Shown: positions 1 to 15,000 of the stretch, one piece after another
Numbering within the stretch: position 1 is the first letter of the stretch
Layout of the letters: each line of letters begins with the position of its first letter
NCBI GenBank assembly: GCA_963978905.1
Contig: OZ022261.1
Location: 36,970,130-37,034,129 of the forward strand
DNA: 64,000 nt
Direction: 5' to 3'
Origin: Trichostrongylus colubriformis
Taxonomy: Eukaryota; Nematoda; Chromadorea; Rhabditida; Trichostrongylidae
The notes under the pieces: model-generated
Told to the model about the DNA's origin: nothing
What the model saw: the letters and a program-made list of their open reading frames with translations, nothing else
The model's database searches: none
Position numbers and translations under genes: made by a program

Positions 1-3000
1 TTACCGACAGCTCCTCAACACTGCTGAAATCAGATCACCGTTCAATTTTGCGGCAATGTCATATTGAAAAAAGGTCTCACAGCCGGAATGGGCAATAGGT
101 GGCGACGGCTTTGCAGTGCAGGATCTCATTAAAGGCAGTTAGAGCTTATTCGGGCCGAATATGGAAAGAACATCAAATATGAAGGTGAACGTGCTCAGTA
201 GTGCGGAAATGAAGGAAATACGGAAAGAAATGGTCAAAAACCCGGGAACAAAACCCCTTCGCAGTTCATTCTCAGAAGAGGCGGGTCGGCCCGAAAAAAG
301 GGTGTGCTGGCATAAAACAAGTGGGAGCTGCTGAAGAAGACGGCTCTTTAAAAGCCCGGGTTACTCTTTCTTATCGGATTTCGCCACATATAGTCTTCTT
401 AGACTCCTAGCTTTCACTTGCGTGACCAGCTTTAGGAAATTCCATTACCCACATTATCCCATCACCGTCTTTAAGGTACTGTAGGAACTTACCGTGCTCT
501 CGAACACTTCTACCATTTACAGCAGCTGGCAAATAAAAGACGCGTGCGAAGGCAGCTACTAGCCAAACATATCGTATTTTTGGCAGGGTAATAACTTTGA
601 GCATAGGTCAATGTTAATGGTTGTTATTTTATTGACCGCGTAGGAAAAGTTGCCAATCTTGCGTACGTCCTCCTTTTATTCAACAATTTTCACTCGTGAT
701 CAAATATTTACAAGCTTATAGGCAAAACAAATGCTACAATAGGGCTAATATATAAATTCACTCACAAATGTGGTCTCAATATCCCAACACCACCAAGCCG
801 AGCAGTATTTGATCCATAAACCACGAAGGAAATCAATAACCAAAATCGATACTATAGTCACGATCAAATCCATGGTGACGAGTTTAACGATTTCCTATAA
901 TCAACATTAGTAATATGAGTATCTCACTAATTTCTGAAACTGTAATTAGATGGAAAAACGCCACTTGTCCAATTATCGTTTCCCAGCAAATGTCGCTGTT
1001 GTAAACCTCGTCGGCCGAGCTTTTTCGTTCTGCGGCTGCTGGCAGTCGCATTGTTTCTGAATTATTTATTTATTTATTTAATACACCAAGAGGTGTGCAC
1101 AAAAGAAGTCCAAAAATCTTTGGGAAAAACAGATTGACAAAATGGGAAAGTATGAGAAGCGATAAACAAGAAAAATTGAGGTGTCTCGATAACTGGAACA
1201 GAAATTACGAGATGGCGTCGGATTGTTTTCGTTTTCATGCTCTTTAATAATAAGTGGTTTTCGAAAGATTTTCATCACATTGCTATTTTCCGTGAAATGT
1301 AAAAAATGTGTGAACAGAGAACACAACAGATACATAGAAAGGTAAACAAGCAGCTGGGATGAACTCTTATAAATTTCCCATGAATTCTGTGTTACAAATT
1401 TCCCATGAATTCTGTGTATGAGAATGCATACACCGAAATAGCATACATAAACGACATACGATGCGTAAATAATGGGCGAAAGTAGTTTAAAAACAGATGG
1501 TTGACGGTAACCTAGTACTGATTTAGCACCTACTTTGATATTTTTAGCAAAAAAAAAAAAACGAAATTGAAGCATAAGATTCTGATTTTCTGACTCAGAA
1601 TATTTCACCAAGTCCAGAACATAACTAAATCTACATTCGCACGCCTTAAAGGAATCGTTCACGGAAAATGAGCTTTTGTGTTACCCATATGTTTATGTTG
1701 TATTTGCCTAATGTTGGCCTCATGCTCTCCGACCACGGCGGACGCGGTACGAGGCTTTTACACGGAGGCCCCGCCCACTGGAACCGCACTTTGTGGTGCT
1801 GTATCTCAGCCAGATTCACATTTTTTCGCGTGAAATTTTGCATGAGGCCAACATTAGGCAAATACAACTAAATACATGGGTAGCACAAGAACTCTTTTTC
1901 CGTGGACGATTCCTTTGAAGCTACACTGATGTTACTTTTGAGCGCCTAATTTTGCCAAGGGAATTTCCAAAAAACCTTATCGCTCACGGTTGCAAGAATT
2001 GCTACATATTATATTTCATTGTATACAATGTTATTTGACGTTCTGTTGGGCAAATGATGTATCACGAGTTGTTCTTTAAGCCCAGCACTTGATCCATTTA
2101 AGCTGACCAACATGCTTTCGATGCAGTGTGTCGCTTTGGTAAGTGGAGTAGCTGCCACACGTGTGGTCCCTAGATCGAGACCCACTCAATGATGTCCACT
2201 GAGCATACGATCCCCCCCGCGGTTGGTGAGCTGGTACTGAATCCGTCCTGGAGCATAGAAAGTCCGACACATCCACTGGTCGGCTAGCTGTTTTATGCTG
2301 TAACCACGCTCGTAAATGCCGCTAGACTGTCCCAAATTCCAATAGATGGCGTCTCCCAGAAAGAGTTTTGATCATTATGTCCACTTTCATGATCGACTAT
2401 CATTTTAATCATGACTTCAAAAATGATATGAGCATGCAAACAATAGCCGGGATCACGAGAGCTCTTTCAAGACGAGTCTGAATGGTTATATAATTTTCAG
2501 ATCGAATAAGTCCGAAAATAAAAATTGTTGTATCTTCAACATCACATCGAATTAATGATACATTTATCGTATGAAACTTACCGTTTTGCAAGAACTCTTC
2601 CTCAGTAGCAGTCATAGTCTCCCCAGAAAGATTCTCGTTCATAATCATCACGGGATCCTCTGGATTTTCAGTCTGGAACAGCTATGGTTATGAGGCTTTT
2701 GTGAATTGTGTAACAGAACATGCAAACTATTCTTACATCTCCTTGCTCTGCAGATGTGGTCGCTTCTGCCAGCAGCTTCCGAGTAGACGGTGGACGAGTT
2801 ATCCGGGTCCGCGATGTTGTCGTCACTTTTGGATAGTTACGAGTTGGATGAAAGTCTGGACCACCGTACCTCTGAAATCATGGAACTGTGAGGTCCTCAC
2901 TGTGAGCATAGAAGAGTACATTACTTATGCAGGAATGAATGTGACCAAATATTCACATGTCGGAATTGCACGGATTCTTACTGAAGCCAGATCGGCCATT

Positions 3001-6000
3001 AGGAAAGAGAGCAAGTTGTTTAACAATATCTGTATAAGAGGAGTCTTCGAAAGAATTAATGAAGCATCCCTGTGTGGATGCCCCAACATAATTAGCGTGG
3101 AAACATGTGGGGTGGCGCGAAACGCACAATCAAAATCTTGAATCTCGCAGTGGCGTGAAAATGCATGCCTTTTCGCCGAGCATTTATAAAGATCAGGTCC
3201 AAAAAACAAATTCCAGCGCTCCCTCTGAGCCTTATCAATTTTCTATTCCGCTCAAAACAACCACCCGTGTGCAACCGCAATATTAAGGAATTCGTTGGCG
3301 GCTACGTTTCCGGCATTGCAACAGCTGCCTATCGCTCAATGAGCCTTGAGATACGAACATGAAACAACAGCTTATGTCGAGTGATTATGAATCGATCGAA
3401 TGATTGACGGATAAGTAGTGACAGGCCGACTTAACGGCATTTATTTGGATTGATGATATACGTAGTAGTGGCTTGCTTTTGAACAAGTTATGCTTCACCG
3501 TGCGCCACTGATCATACTTCGAAAATGCTAGGTGTCTCGCTCTTTCGTGTCGCAGCTGATTAGTCATTTGGCTGCGAACGACGCTGCTGCTTTATGAAAA
3601 GTATTTAATAATAGGACTGTACTTAACAAGACATTTCATTGGGTCGCAGTGTTTAATAGCTAGGTGTAAGCCATTGAATCTACCAAAAAAGACATCGACA
3701 GCTAAATATCAGGTAGCCTTTGATCTGTAGCGCTGCTGAATTCCACAGGCTTACCTTATTTAGGTTTGTTTGAACATTTGAACACATCTTAGTAAACGTG
3801 AAGATAGGGTGAGTTTCAAGAAATACCGCACATCTTTCATTTTGCCAGGTTCCTGCGAAGGATACGTTCGAGGCGGTGGAGTGTACATGGGTAACGGTGC
3901 CGGTCCGATTCGTTTCGCTTCGAAAATTTTGCTTAAAGTGCCGTTCCGCAGTATCACATTCGGGTTGTTCACGTTGACTGGGCCGAATTGTGGAGCCACC
4001 TGAAACATGTTTTCTTTCAGGGTGAATTCGGACAGGAAACGGAAAGTAGGTGTCTGACTGTCCAAAATCATTAGAGTGCAGCGCAACAGGAGCCTATATG
4101 GCGTCGTCGCGCGCGCTGTTCTAGGCTACAATACCCCAGCGCATTCATCATGAAAACGCCATTTCGCCTTTCTTTGCTGTACACTGCTATGGTGATCATG
4201 GTCAAAACAATAAAAAAAAACAAGAATCAGGAATCAATAACCGAGTAATAAAAAGAGTAAACGATGAGAACGTTTTTACGTTAACGAAGAAGCAAACATT
4301 GACAAATATGGTAACCAGAAAGCAAGGTTCAGTATGTGTAGCGGTACGCAAAAATACTCAAACTCACTCTTCATGTTTCGTAACATTATATACGGTAATT
4401 GGAAATCAGTCAAATCTTCGAAGCATGTATTATAACGTGCCCGGTTGCGATTAGGACGTTTTGTTTTGAAATGTCTACGATCGATGATCGCCCCTCTATG
4501 AGCATTTCAACTCGTATGCAACTTCATAGAAGAAAATGAAAGTATGAAGTGGGAGCGAAAAATGTCCAAACGGACCTGTTAATGAGAGTCGGTATGGAAT
4601 GGATGTATGGAATGAAATGCGCGGTGAGTCTCGCGCCCACACCTTCTAAGTATTAACACCCATGAGTGGTGTCACCTGTATATGCAGCTACGCCACACTT
4701 TTTCATTGGCTCATTTTTTGTTTTTTTGGGGTTTTAATTGCGCCTCTGTTGTATTATTATGTTTTAATGTGTTGAAAGGTACTAGGATACTAATACAAAC
4801 CACGGAATGTGTTTTTTGCCAAAGTCTTACAGGAAGGAGCTCTAGAACGGTGAATCGATTTTTTCTTATGTAAAAAAGTTTTTGTTGTCCTTTTTGTGGT
4901 AGAAGTCACTCCTCGAAATTCCGTCTGTCCGTGCAGGGCAAACAAAAATCTTTTTGCAACCTAGGTATTGCACTTGAGTGCTACCCCCCATCGAACATGA
5001 GCGCCCAGTAGCTCGATAAACTGGAACGATAATTACTCTCGAAGAATAACTATATAACTGCAATAACTACAGACGGTAAGAATGAAATGACTGTGCTACA
5101 TAATGATTCGATCAAAGGGGTTAAAAAAGCATTTAGGAGAAGATTGGTAACATTTACCGTATGTGCAGCAATACACCTATTCGATGCTAGTAAGACCGCG
5201 TTCATACTTCGGGCCGGCAGGGCGTGGCTGTGTTCACAGGCAAAGAGGCAGAAAAGCACGGGGGAGGTGGAGAGGGCGACGGAGGCACTGAGACAGGGCG
5301 GCACAGGCGGAGACGTAGAGACACGCATCCACGCCCTCCCGGCGTCACCGCATAGTATGAACGCGGCTCACGAGAGCTTCGGATGAGAAACGTAAAACGT
5401 ACGGTAAACGGCGTCGTTGGTGCCGAGCGTGTCGTGCGATTCTGATCGAAACGTCGTGTGCTTCTTTCAATGAATCTCAACAAATCCGTCCGATTCTCAA
5501 ATGTGCGACTAGCGTACGGTGGAGGTCGAGGGATGTTCTAGAATTGCTTGTTCATCAAGGAGAATTCCACACCAAATGGGGTTAGCTGACCGGATTTCGA
5601 CCTCCAAGTTGACGCTTCTCTCGGGCAACGGAGGATTCCAATGATGGATCCTTTTTCCGTATTGCGTCCATTTTGTCGAATAACGCCACTATCAGTGTTA
5701 GATAATTCAGTACATACAAAACGAGCACTCTGAAACCACAATTGTAGAAAATCAAAAGAAATTCCAGAGAAAGGAATTCTCATTTGAATTGATATCCGCT
5801 GTGGTAATGAAACGGGGATTTCCATAATGTCCGATATTTTCGCCCAAGCTTTCGATAGCATGAATGGAGTATTTCTAATGATCGCAAAATTGATTACACC
5901 CAATCCAAAACATGCATTAATTACATTGTTCTTTTTATTCGGCACTAAACGTCGATTACATGTATTGTTTTTGCAATAATTGTTTCACTCATGAGCACGC

Positions 6001-9000
6001 GATGCATGCAAAACATCTGAAAGTCATTTCACTTGATAGTAAGGGCTCCTTCTGTGCATACGACGGCGATTGACCGAAGTCAATCGATAATCAAGGCCAG
6101 GAGCAGCAAGCAGTGTGTAAACAAAAACTGTGATAAAAAATGAGTTTTCAGCGGAACGCGAACAGCTGTTGCGGGCAGAGTATTTCCGATGGTCATCTTC
6201 CATGTAGTGGTCGCTTATTCACAAAGTATGAAAAAGTCAGCATTTGTTCGACATTTTCTGCAGAAAAATGCTACCCGATCGAGCCTTTGTCAAGTGCATA
6301 CTTCTCGGAAACTGTCATGAGCCTTTCTGAAGAGGATGAATTACACTCATTCAGAGACCCTTATTATTATAATCAAGTCCACTTGAGAGTGTGTCACGGC
6401 TCTGAATAAGGAGGCAAATATAGAACCTTAAACGAAGGGTCTTCACCCGGAATCTCAATCTTTGCAGAAACTCTAAGAAAGATTAGAACTTGCACGATCT
6501 AACCGCCCAGCACAAGTTCTAGCACGTTGCTATAAGGTACAGGAAGCACTTTAGACACGCCAGGTATGTACTTCTATTCGGTAGTATCGATAGTATATAT
6601 TCATGAACCACTTGATCCTTGCACAAACTTGGGTCCGGAATGAATAGTGTGTGTAACACACGATGCTTTCAAAACCTCAATACTGCATTGAGCTGCCGAA
6701 AATTAGGGAGTGATAAAACTTTGACAGAGGTCGACAACATAGCTCACGAGGGTTGCGTAAACCTATATTCCTTGAAAACATAATTAATATGGCCTGCATC
6801 TTATTACATACAAAAAGAACGGTAAATATGCGCTCATTCTGAAGTTTAAATCATAAAAAAACAAGAGAATCACATTTTGTTTGACTTTCCCAGCTATTCC
6901 TGACTAGCTGGGCATGGAACTATCGAGAAGCTCACTTGCTCGTTCCATATTCTGTAAGATTTTGGCTTTTCACGTTTTCTTTCTACGCTGTCCACCTGTT
7001 CGCAGCCGTCCACTAGGACACGCCTTCGAAAAAATACTTTTTGTCGAGTTTTTAGATTTTCGAGCAATGGTTTTCATTTTCCGAAGGCTGGGCTGATGTA
7101 GGAAGTTTGCAAATTTTGAACGTTATAATTGAACCTGGTCAAATGTGCTCTCAACGCTGTCCGTGGGTGATAGTTTTCAAGACGGCCAATAAGGTCAAAA
7201 ATCATCGGAAAGACGTGAGTAATCGTTGCCACCACGGAAGGTACCTGAAAGCACGAATTCGAATTGGTTCACTCAGCGAGTGAGCCCAAAGTAAACTGTG
7301 TGGCTCTTTCTCTCCAGACAAACCTGATTTTTTGTGAAGAGATTGCCTTCCTGTTCGACGGCTGTTTGAGATTTTTGTACAGCAAATGAAATGCAGTAAA
7401 TGGAAAAGGCAAGCATTCCACATATGACAACATTCGCTATTACTCGTAATGTGAACTGTAGGCACCGAAATTTCGACCCGAGCGATACACGACAGTCAGC
7501 GATTGACTCCTTGAAAGACGGAAGTAAGAGTGACTTTAAGCTTCTTTAAAAAAATATCTCATGCTTTTCAAATAATTGTGAGGGAGCTAGAAAAGAGGAT
7601 TACAATACAGGGGGTGCTAAAAAGTGATTTTTTCCTCCACTTTCAACCCCACATTAGGCGAACTTCAGCTAATTCTGAGGAGGTTCATCCCCACACAGAT
7701 CTCATTCCATCACTGTACTCCGTAAAAGCCTTCTGCACCGGCAGGAAGGAGAGCTTTTTCCAAATGAACAAGATGTGTCACCTCAACTGGGCAAAATCAA
7801 GATTTCTCACTCTCGTTCACAACCTTGCTAAGGTCCGTTCACTCTGGGTACCTAACGGGATTCAAACTGGGTGCTGTCTTAGACATTCCGTTTTTTTCGG
7901 GTTCCCAGCGCCCTTCGTTTCCAAGAACCAGAACGTGCCATTATCACTGAAACCCCTCCGGAGGCAGGTTTGAGGCATGAGAAATGATATTTTGGATCAT
8001 AGCAGCGTTATCCAATCAGCGAGGGCTTTGTGACTTCTGTGAACTAAAGGATCAGTCCCAGGGAGCTTCCCACGAGAGACGTGCCATAGGTGGCTCTGCT
8101 GCTTTGGGCGGACCACAATGCCGTAGGTGCTCTATAGCCCCGCTGTGCCGACTGAAGGTCCCATATCTTTGTGACGGTGAAAGTAGTGAGCCACAGCATG
8201 TTCCTGCTTTTAGAGGAACATTGCAAGAATATTTTGCTCCAACACTTTTATCTCGTTCTTAACACTCCGGTTTGTACATTTGGCGGATGTGAGCCGTGGG
8301 GAAATTACCTTTTTTGGCACCCCTGTACACAAAGAACTCTCTGCCGCCGTCACGGTTCACGCGGGAATCTCAAAGAAGTTGAAGATTGGGCAGGAAAAAA
8401 AGAATTCAACGAGTATTAAAAACTATAAAAGATCTTCTGAATAAAGGGTACTATCACTTGTATCAATCTCAACAGATAGGGAGACACATTCACGAAGCAG
8501 CCAACTGATGTCGAGGCTGAACATTCTACTTCAAGAATGAATGTATAGAAGGTGGTGTTTTGCTATTTTGCAAGCTCGCTGAGAAATTCACTAGATTTCA
8601 AATAACTTCAATAGATCAGAAAGATAAATTTGACGCGTGACGAGTTGATCGGAAAGCCAAAATGAAATGTGCCATGGAACCCTTGCACTTTGGTGTCATG
8701 CTCCTTGACTACTAGTTATCGTCATTGTCCCCACTCAAAATCATAAATTCAGGAAATCGAAGTAGTATACCGTAAGCAAATTTGTTGCTAACCGAGTTTA
8801 TTCAGACTTATTCAAGATCAAAAGGGATTTCAGTACTGCGGAAAGAAAATCCCTCAGATAATGTCAAAAATAACGATTTTCTCATAATTTTAATTCAACA
8901 GACACTGACAGCAACAATACTTCTTGACCTACAGCTGATATTGACTATGAAAGCCTAGTGGTGAAAATGGTACATCATTATACTATATCCTGAACATTAT

Positions 9001-12000
9001 GTACTCACCCTCAACTTGATGACAATGGCCATTACAGTATTACTAGCCGTTTCCTGATTACCGATTGTATAATCCCATCCAGTGAATACACGCCAATTAA
9101 ATATGTATTGTTCCGCTTTACTGCCTGATAGCTTTGACATTCGTGCGTTGGCGGCCATCCTGAAATGAAAATCCGAAGCTTCACAGAGTAAACGAAAACC
9201 AATGTCAACTTTACATTTCAGACCACGACCCATTATAAACCCCTACACAACTGCATGATGACGGTTCCCCATTTTTATTGTGATGTCCACCAATTTTTAG
9301 CCATCATTACCCGAACTAGATTTCCATTCCAATCACGCTTTTACGATTTTTTTGGAAAACAGATCCGACGTAATAATTACAAAACATTTCAGCTGTTCCT
9401 AGGAGTTCTTGCTATCATGGAGGTTCAAAATCATTAGAGTTTCAGTGTTTCTACAAACATAAACACGCTGTTTAGTTTTACGATGAAACCAGGTTAAATG
9501 TTGATTCAATTTTCGAACAGCCATGTTCCCATCACGATATGCAATCGTGCGATATCTTTTATTTTTCTGATTATCCAAACATGAATTTGAATACAAAGAG
9601 TAAACATAACAGAACTCACTTTCGAAGTATGGCGAAAAAACTATATGCAAATATAAAAATTGTGACAAGGAAATATGCCAACGGTAGCGGATATTTTTGT
9701 CCTAAAAATTCATCATCCGAATAATACCCATAGAACAGCGGTGAATATCGCAGATATCCCTGCAAAACGACGATTTTTCTTTGATACTCAGAAAGGCGCT
9801 CATTCAAACAAAGCAGAGTCAATAAAAATTACCCTTGATGGATTCTATCACAGCAACTAGAACAAATTTATGAATAATACTGATTGCTCAATGCGAAACT
9901 TTTCCATTTAATTGCTACAATCAAAATTCCTTTACGCTTTTCGAATATCGATTGATGCTACTTTCGGATGCAAACTCATGGTGAATAATAGCTATGATGC
10001 CGAGGTTATTCCGGAGTTGGTCATTGATGAAGGGTGGGAACCCCAGTGTCTCAGAACAACTGCATACACTTCCATTGCTAGTCAATTCCACGTGGGGGTC
10101 AAACTACAGTAGGTTCATTCAACTTCTTTTCTGTCGTTCCCGATTCAGATCCAGTACGTACCCGCGCAAAAACCAAAATGCTTCTGTGACTCGGATCTGG
10201 CACACTAGGTTAGTAGCGATTGCCAAACGCGAACCATTCGTTAGCGGACCAAATATTGCTTTTTGAATTATGTGGCGAGTGAGGAGTCTCCCATGGTCTG
10301 AAGGAAACATTCTCAGTATTGGTCAGTCTCATATACATACATCGTAGTGCCAAACGACGGCTATTTCGTCGGCATGTATACGCTCGTTTGCTGGAATCTC
10401 CTTGCGTGTTTCGGTTCGATTACGTCGCGCCTCGTCCGCTGCTGCGTCAGCCAACGCCTAGGTGATGGAATCTGTCAGTCATTGTTAAACAGTGGAATTC
10501 GTGCACACATAAACCATAACAAAGAGTCAGTTCTCATCGGCATTATTAATGCAGAACTAGCGATTTACCTCCGGCAGTACAACAAGGGCGAAGATGATTA
10601 AAGTGATAATAACATTTACGAATACTATCCATCGTAGAAATGTGAAGTAGGACGAGACCACCGAACCGAAGTGACCTGAAAATCATCTTTTACAGTCAAA
10701 GTGCGTGGCAGTTGGTTGTGAACGCCGGTTGCGTCTTATTCTCTAGCCACTTTTCCGCCGCGAGGTTTTCAAAGAAAATTTGCCCTGGGGGATAATAAAC
10801 TATCGAGGAGTGATGTGTCGACGACGTTGTCGGCGATACATTACGCCAACCGTGTTCACTTACATTTTCCGAAGAGGAAAGGGAACAAGAAAGAAATGAC
10901 AAATTCAAAGAGAAACGCACTTTCAATTCGTTTGATTTTGCCTTCCCATGGTATCAAGTAGGTCTTAAAGTTCGAAAAACTTCGTTTCAATAGACGCATA
11001 CGCTTCCGAAACTCTTCCATGTAAAGATGCGTTTTGGATACACGCGATTCATGCTGTTCTAGATACTTCTGAGCGAGCCTGAAATCAAGAGGGGTTCCAT
11101 CAAAGATTACCAATTGTCGGAAAACTATTAGTGGCTTTTAAATAATGACAGACTCACTTCAAAGTCCGCTTTTTTCGGGACATACTCCATGGTTGGCATC
11201 GTAACTTTCCGATGACCTCTTTCTTTTGTCGTATTCGCTCCAGAAGCACCTTAACATGACGATGACCGGATAGGAGCTTTACGACAGAGATAGACTATCT
11301 AGTCTTTACAGACGCTAGTCGATAAGACGAAACTGGACAAGGAACATTGGTAATACTCATCACAATGAATTTTATAGTGAAGCATTATGCTAAGCAAAGG
11401 CTTCGATCGGCTCAATTTTGAAAGTGCTATAAAAAGGTATTTCGAAAGTGTGCACCAACTTTGGACCCACTTTTAAGGAAGTGACATCTCTACTTTGCAA
11501 TGGTTCACATTCTCATCTGTAGAAGAATATTGTCAAGTTTAGCACTCTGCTCAGTTACCATCTGGTATCTTCCCTACGTCTCATAAATCACGCATGAAAT
11601 GGATCTCACCTGTCTAGTGAGAGGCTTTCCATCCTCATCAGTTTCATCCCTATGATCCGACTTGCCGAGAAATGCGTCAGTCTCGCTGTAATGGTAAACA
11701 TTAGGTTCACTTTTTACAACAATTACCCTTTGTAACACCGTCAAACTCTTCGCTATTACTTAGGCAAACTTGTAAAAGTAGCTATTACTGGTTATGAGCA
11801 GTTTTTTCTAGACACATATGGTTATGATTGACTACTAAAAGCACTTCAATAGTAAAGCGATGGGCGCTTCTTAAAGGGTCACTTGGGGCTCCTGGGGATA
11901 ATCTGAGATACCCTGCTGGATATCGGTCATTTATTGTGCCCAACACGCAAAACACTGTCAAGAAAACACGAAGCGCTTTGGTTGTAACTGGCTCAGCTGT

Positions 12001-15000
12001 TGTTCGTGTTGCTGACGCCAATGCCACCGTTGCTGCCAGCCATAGTGACTTCGGCCAGCCAAGCCAAGACAAGCCGACTCGGCCGACAAACCACTGCTGG
12101 TCGGCCGAGCCGGCGCATCGGCGGTTGGAAGATACGCTGTAAAACGTAACGTAGACTCGTTAACATGACACGTGTTGGGCGTGCATGATTCGAATTCATA
12201 TCAATTTGCCTCCGATCTCATTCCCTTCCCACCTTCCCCAGATCCATATTCAAATCAACACGGTAGCAACTTGAAGCTGCTGCAAAATCAAGGGAAATCA
12301 ACCCTTTGAAGGAAGGAGTCCCACATACACAGCAGGCTTTGCTACAGCTCATATAATGAATTAAAAAACAAAGTAGGAATAAGCATTACATGAAAATGAC
12401 CAGGAAACACCAAAAAGATGATTGCATGAAAATAATGACCTTACTGGACTTACCAGGTACTTCTCAATTACCACTGTGATCTATATTACAAGCGCCCTCC
12501 TGTTAAAATTCATCATCCCAAAAAAATTACTTTGCACTAACAGTACGGAAACACCAGGCTTAAGAACGAGAAAATCAATAAATTCATTCAAAGTGCAAGT
12601 CATAGAGCTGCGGAAACAAAGCGTAATGTCGCTTACTGAAAATGAAATTTTCCAAAGTGATGTAAAATGTCGTCTCGACTGTGCCGTTTTGAATCAGACG
12701 CAGAGCTAGAGCGATTAATTCTCGCCAGCGTATTCTTACGGAATACAGTAATCAAATCTTGAAAAACAGACGACCGCCGTTGTACCATTGGATGGGAGGC
12801 GAGACCTTGCGGCAGATACTCCATTTCATCTTGGACCGGCGGCATTTTAGGTGGGTGAGAAGATGTTGGGCAAGGTGATGACGTGTGAGGTGTGGCGATT
12901 GGCTAGTCGATGAGACGACGTGAACTACTGCGAGAAGTTGAAGTCGTTTCACATAGTACAGTGATGGTTTGATGAATTCATAGGCAGCATGTGGCGTTCA
13001 GTGGGATTCGATAGTGATCGGTGACAAAATGGCAGCGGCAACGTCACAAACCCTGACGTGACCACTGATGAGACGGCCAGGCACGAGTTGAGGTGAGGTG
13101 AGTGCGATTCGAGGTGAATACAGGAACGGCCTACGGAGCCACGCAAACAATGCTGGCAGTTTAATGCAATTGATAGCTGGTGATATGACGGGCCGGCCAC
13201 GCCCCCGGGGCTCTTCCATCATACCACGGAGGGCACGTCGGATCGGCTGCTGCTGCTGCTGCCGCTGTTCTCCCTCTTTTCCTCCTCCTCCTTTTCGTCA
13301 AGTGTCAGACAAAAGAGATTCTCATAGCGCTTAGACGACACGATATTCCGTTTGCTTGTAGTGAAGGACGATTTCGGCGACCAGGATGTGTCGACGCTCT
13401 GTGGACGGCACATTTTGTGAATACGGCACCCGAACCTCTTGGAAGCCATACAACATCTCCTGTGAATAGCGTGATAAGTGGGACATAAACAGAAGTGCGA
13501 ATCCCGTCCTCACTCGATGGCATTATTCATTGTTTTGGAGGCCAAACGCAAAGCTCAAAGGCAGTGATAGGGGTAATTCGGGTTGAATATGGAAGGATCA
13601 TCAAATACTAAGGTCGAGGTGCTTAATAGTACGGAAGTGAAAAAATAACCGAATGAAACGGTCAAAAACCCGGAAAATTAGACCCTCTTCCCGCCGATTA
13701 TTCTCAAAAGGGACGGGTCGCCTTGAAAAAAAAGGGCGCGGGCTGGCGTAAAATAAGCGGTAGCTGTTGAAGAAGACAGTTCTTATGAAGCCCGCGAGCA
13801 CTCTTTCTCATGGAAAATTTCGCCACATACAGACTTTTTGGACCCCTAGCTTTCATTCGCGTGACCCAGTTGAGGAGTTCCCATTAACCCTATCTTTAAG
13901 TGGTTTCATAACAGGCAAAAAGCGAACGAATTGCTCAAGAAGTTCCGCAGACAATGCAATCTCCATATCTCGCCGCTGAAAGAGGGAACGTTGGTCGATA
14001 ATGACTGTATTTATAAAGGTGGCCCGTGCTCACAGACCGGTGGATTAGCTGATTCCAGAGCTACCTCCTATTCTAAATACGACTTGACCACATTGCCATG
14101 GATAGTACATAAGCAGTAACTTGAAACCCGCCAACCCAACCACCGAAGGACATAAATCCCTTGAACGATGCTAGGTATTCATTCATGCCATCGTTTTCAA
14201 CCGCGAGGAGAAGTATTACTTCGTCGTTGAGTGAAGAAAACAGGGAGATGATCGATAGTCAAGAATTTCAGACATCTTTTCTTTCTTGACTAAGACGTTA
14301 TCGACTCGGACAGATGTGTGTTAGTCGCTGAAGTCTGGTTTTTGACTTCTAATCAGTAAGCAGAAAACATCCACAAATGCACAGTGCATCCATAGGTGGT
14401 TTTTAGAATGGTATCAGCAGCACTCCGTCTTCGCTTCAGTACCAGCAATAGTGGATACCTCAACTCAGTCACTTCCGATAAGAGTTAAGTGCTTGTCGGT
14501 TTTAATAAGCAGTCATTCCTCTGATATTTAGTAATATCGTGAAATTATCATTGCCCGCTATCTTTTACACTTCCACAGGAGCTGCCAAAAAAGAGTCAAG
14601 AGCCATTTTACTCATGGCTCACTTCCGCTATTACAATGCAAGGACTAGAGAAAGAGATAAGAGATTTATGGAGCAAACATCATCTAAATTTTCTTTCTTA
14701 CTACTCTCGTCATCAAAGTACGAGGCCACCAATCGGAACCGCCTGGCTCTAGAACGCCTACGGTATCAGGGTCTACTCATAGCACAACTACTAACTTCGG
14801 AAATGGATCTCTCATCAGCAATTTTCTAAGAACAGTAGCTTCGCTCTTTGGATGCTATTACTGTCTTTCTGCTCGTAAATGCAGTGACGGTAAGCAATGT
14901 CATTGCCCATGTCCTGAACCTGCCCCCAGAGGGATTTTAAAGACTTGTCTGGTTCTCAGGAACCAAGAAACCTGGAGGAACCTGGAGGAAATGGAATATC

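Noticed and set aside
1078..1662. 194-residue hydrophobic frame on the minus strand
   Set aside because: AT-driven composition, ends at a (TAAA)n tail, no family match, and lies in a tmc-1 intron. Treated as repeat-derived.
2701..3141. 146-residue plus-strand frame
   Set aside because: Opposite-strand shadow of tmc-1 exon 13.
5538..5945. 135-residue frame on the minus strand as a separate gene
   Set aside because: A different frame of the same strand contains TM5 of tmc-1 with matching splice phases.
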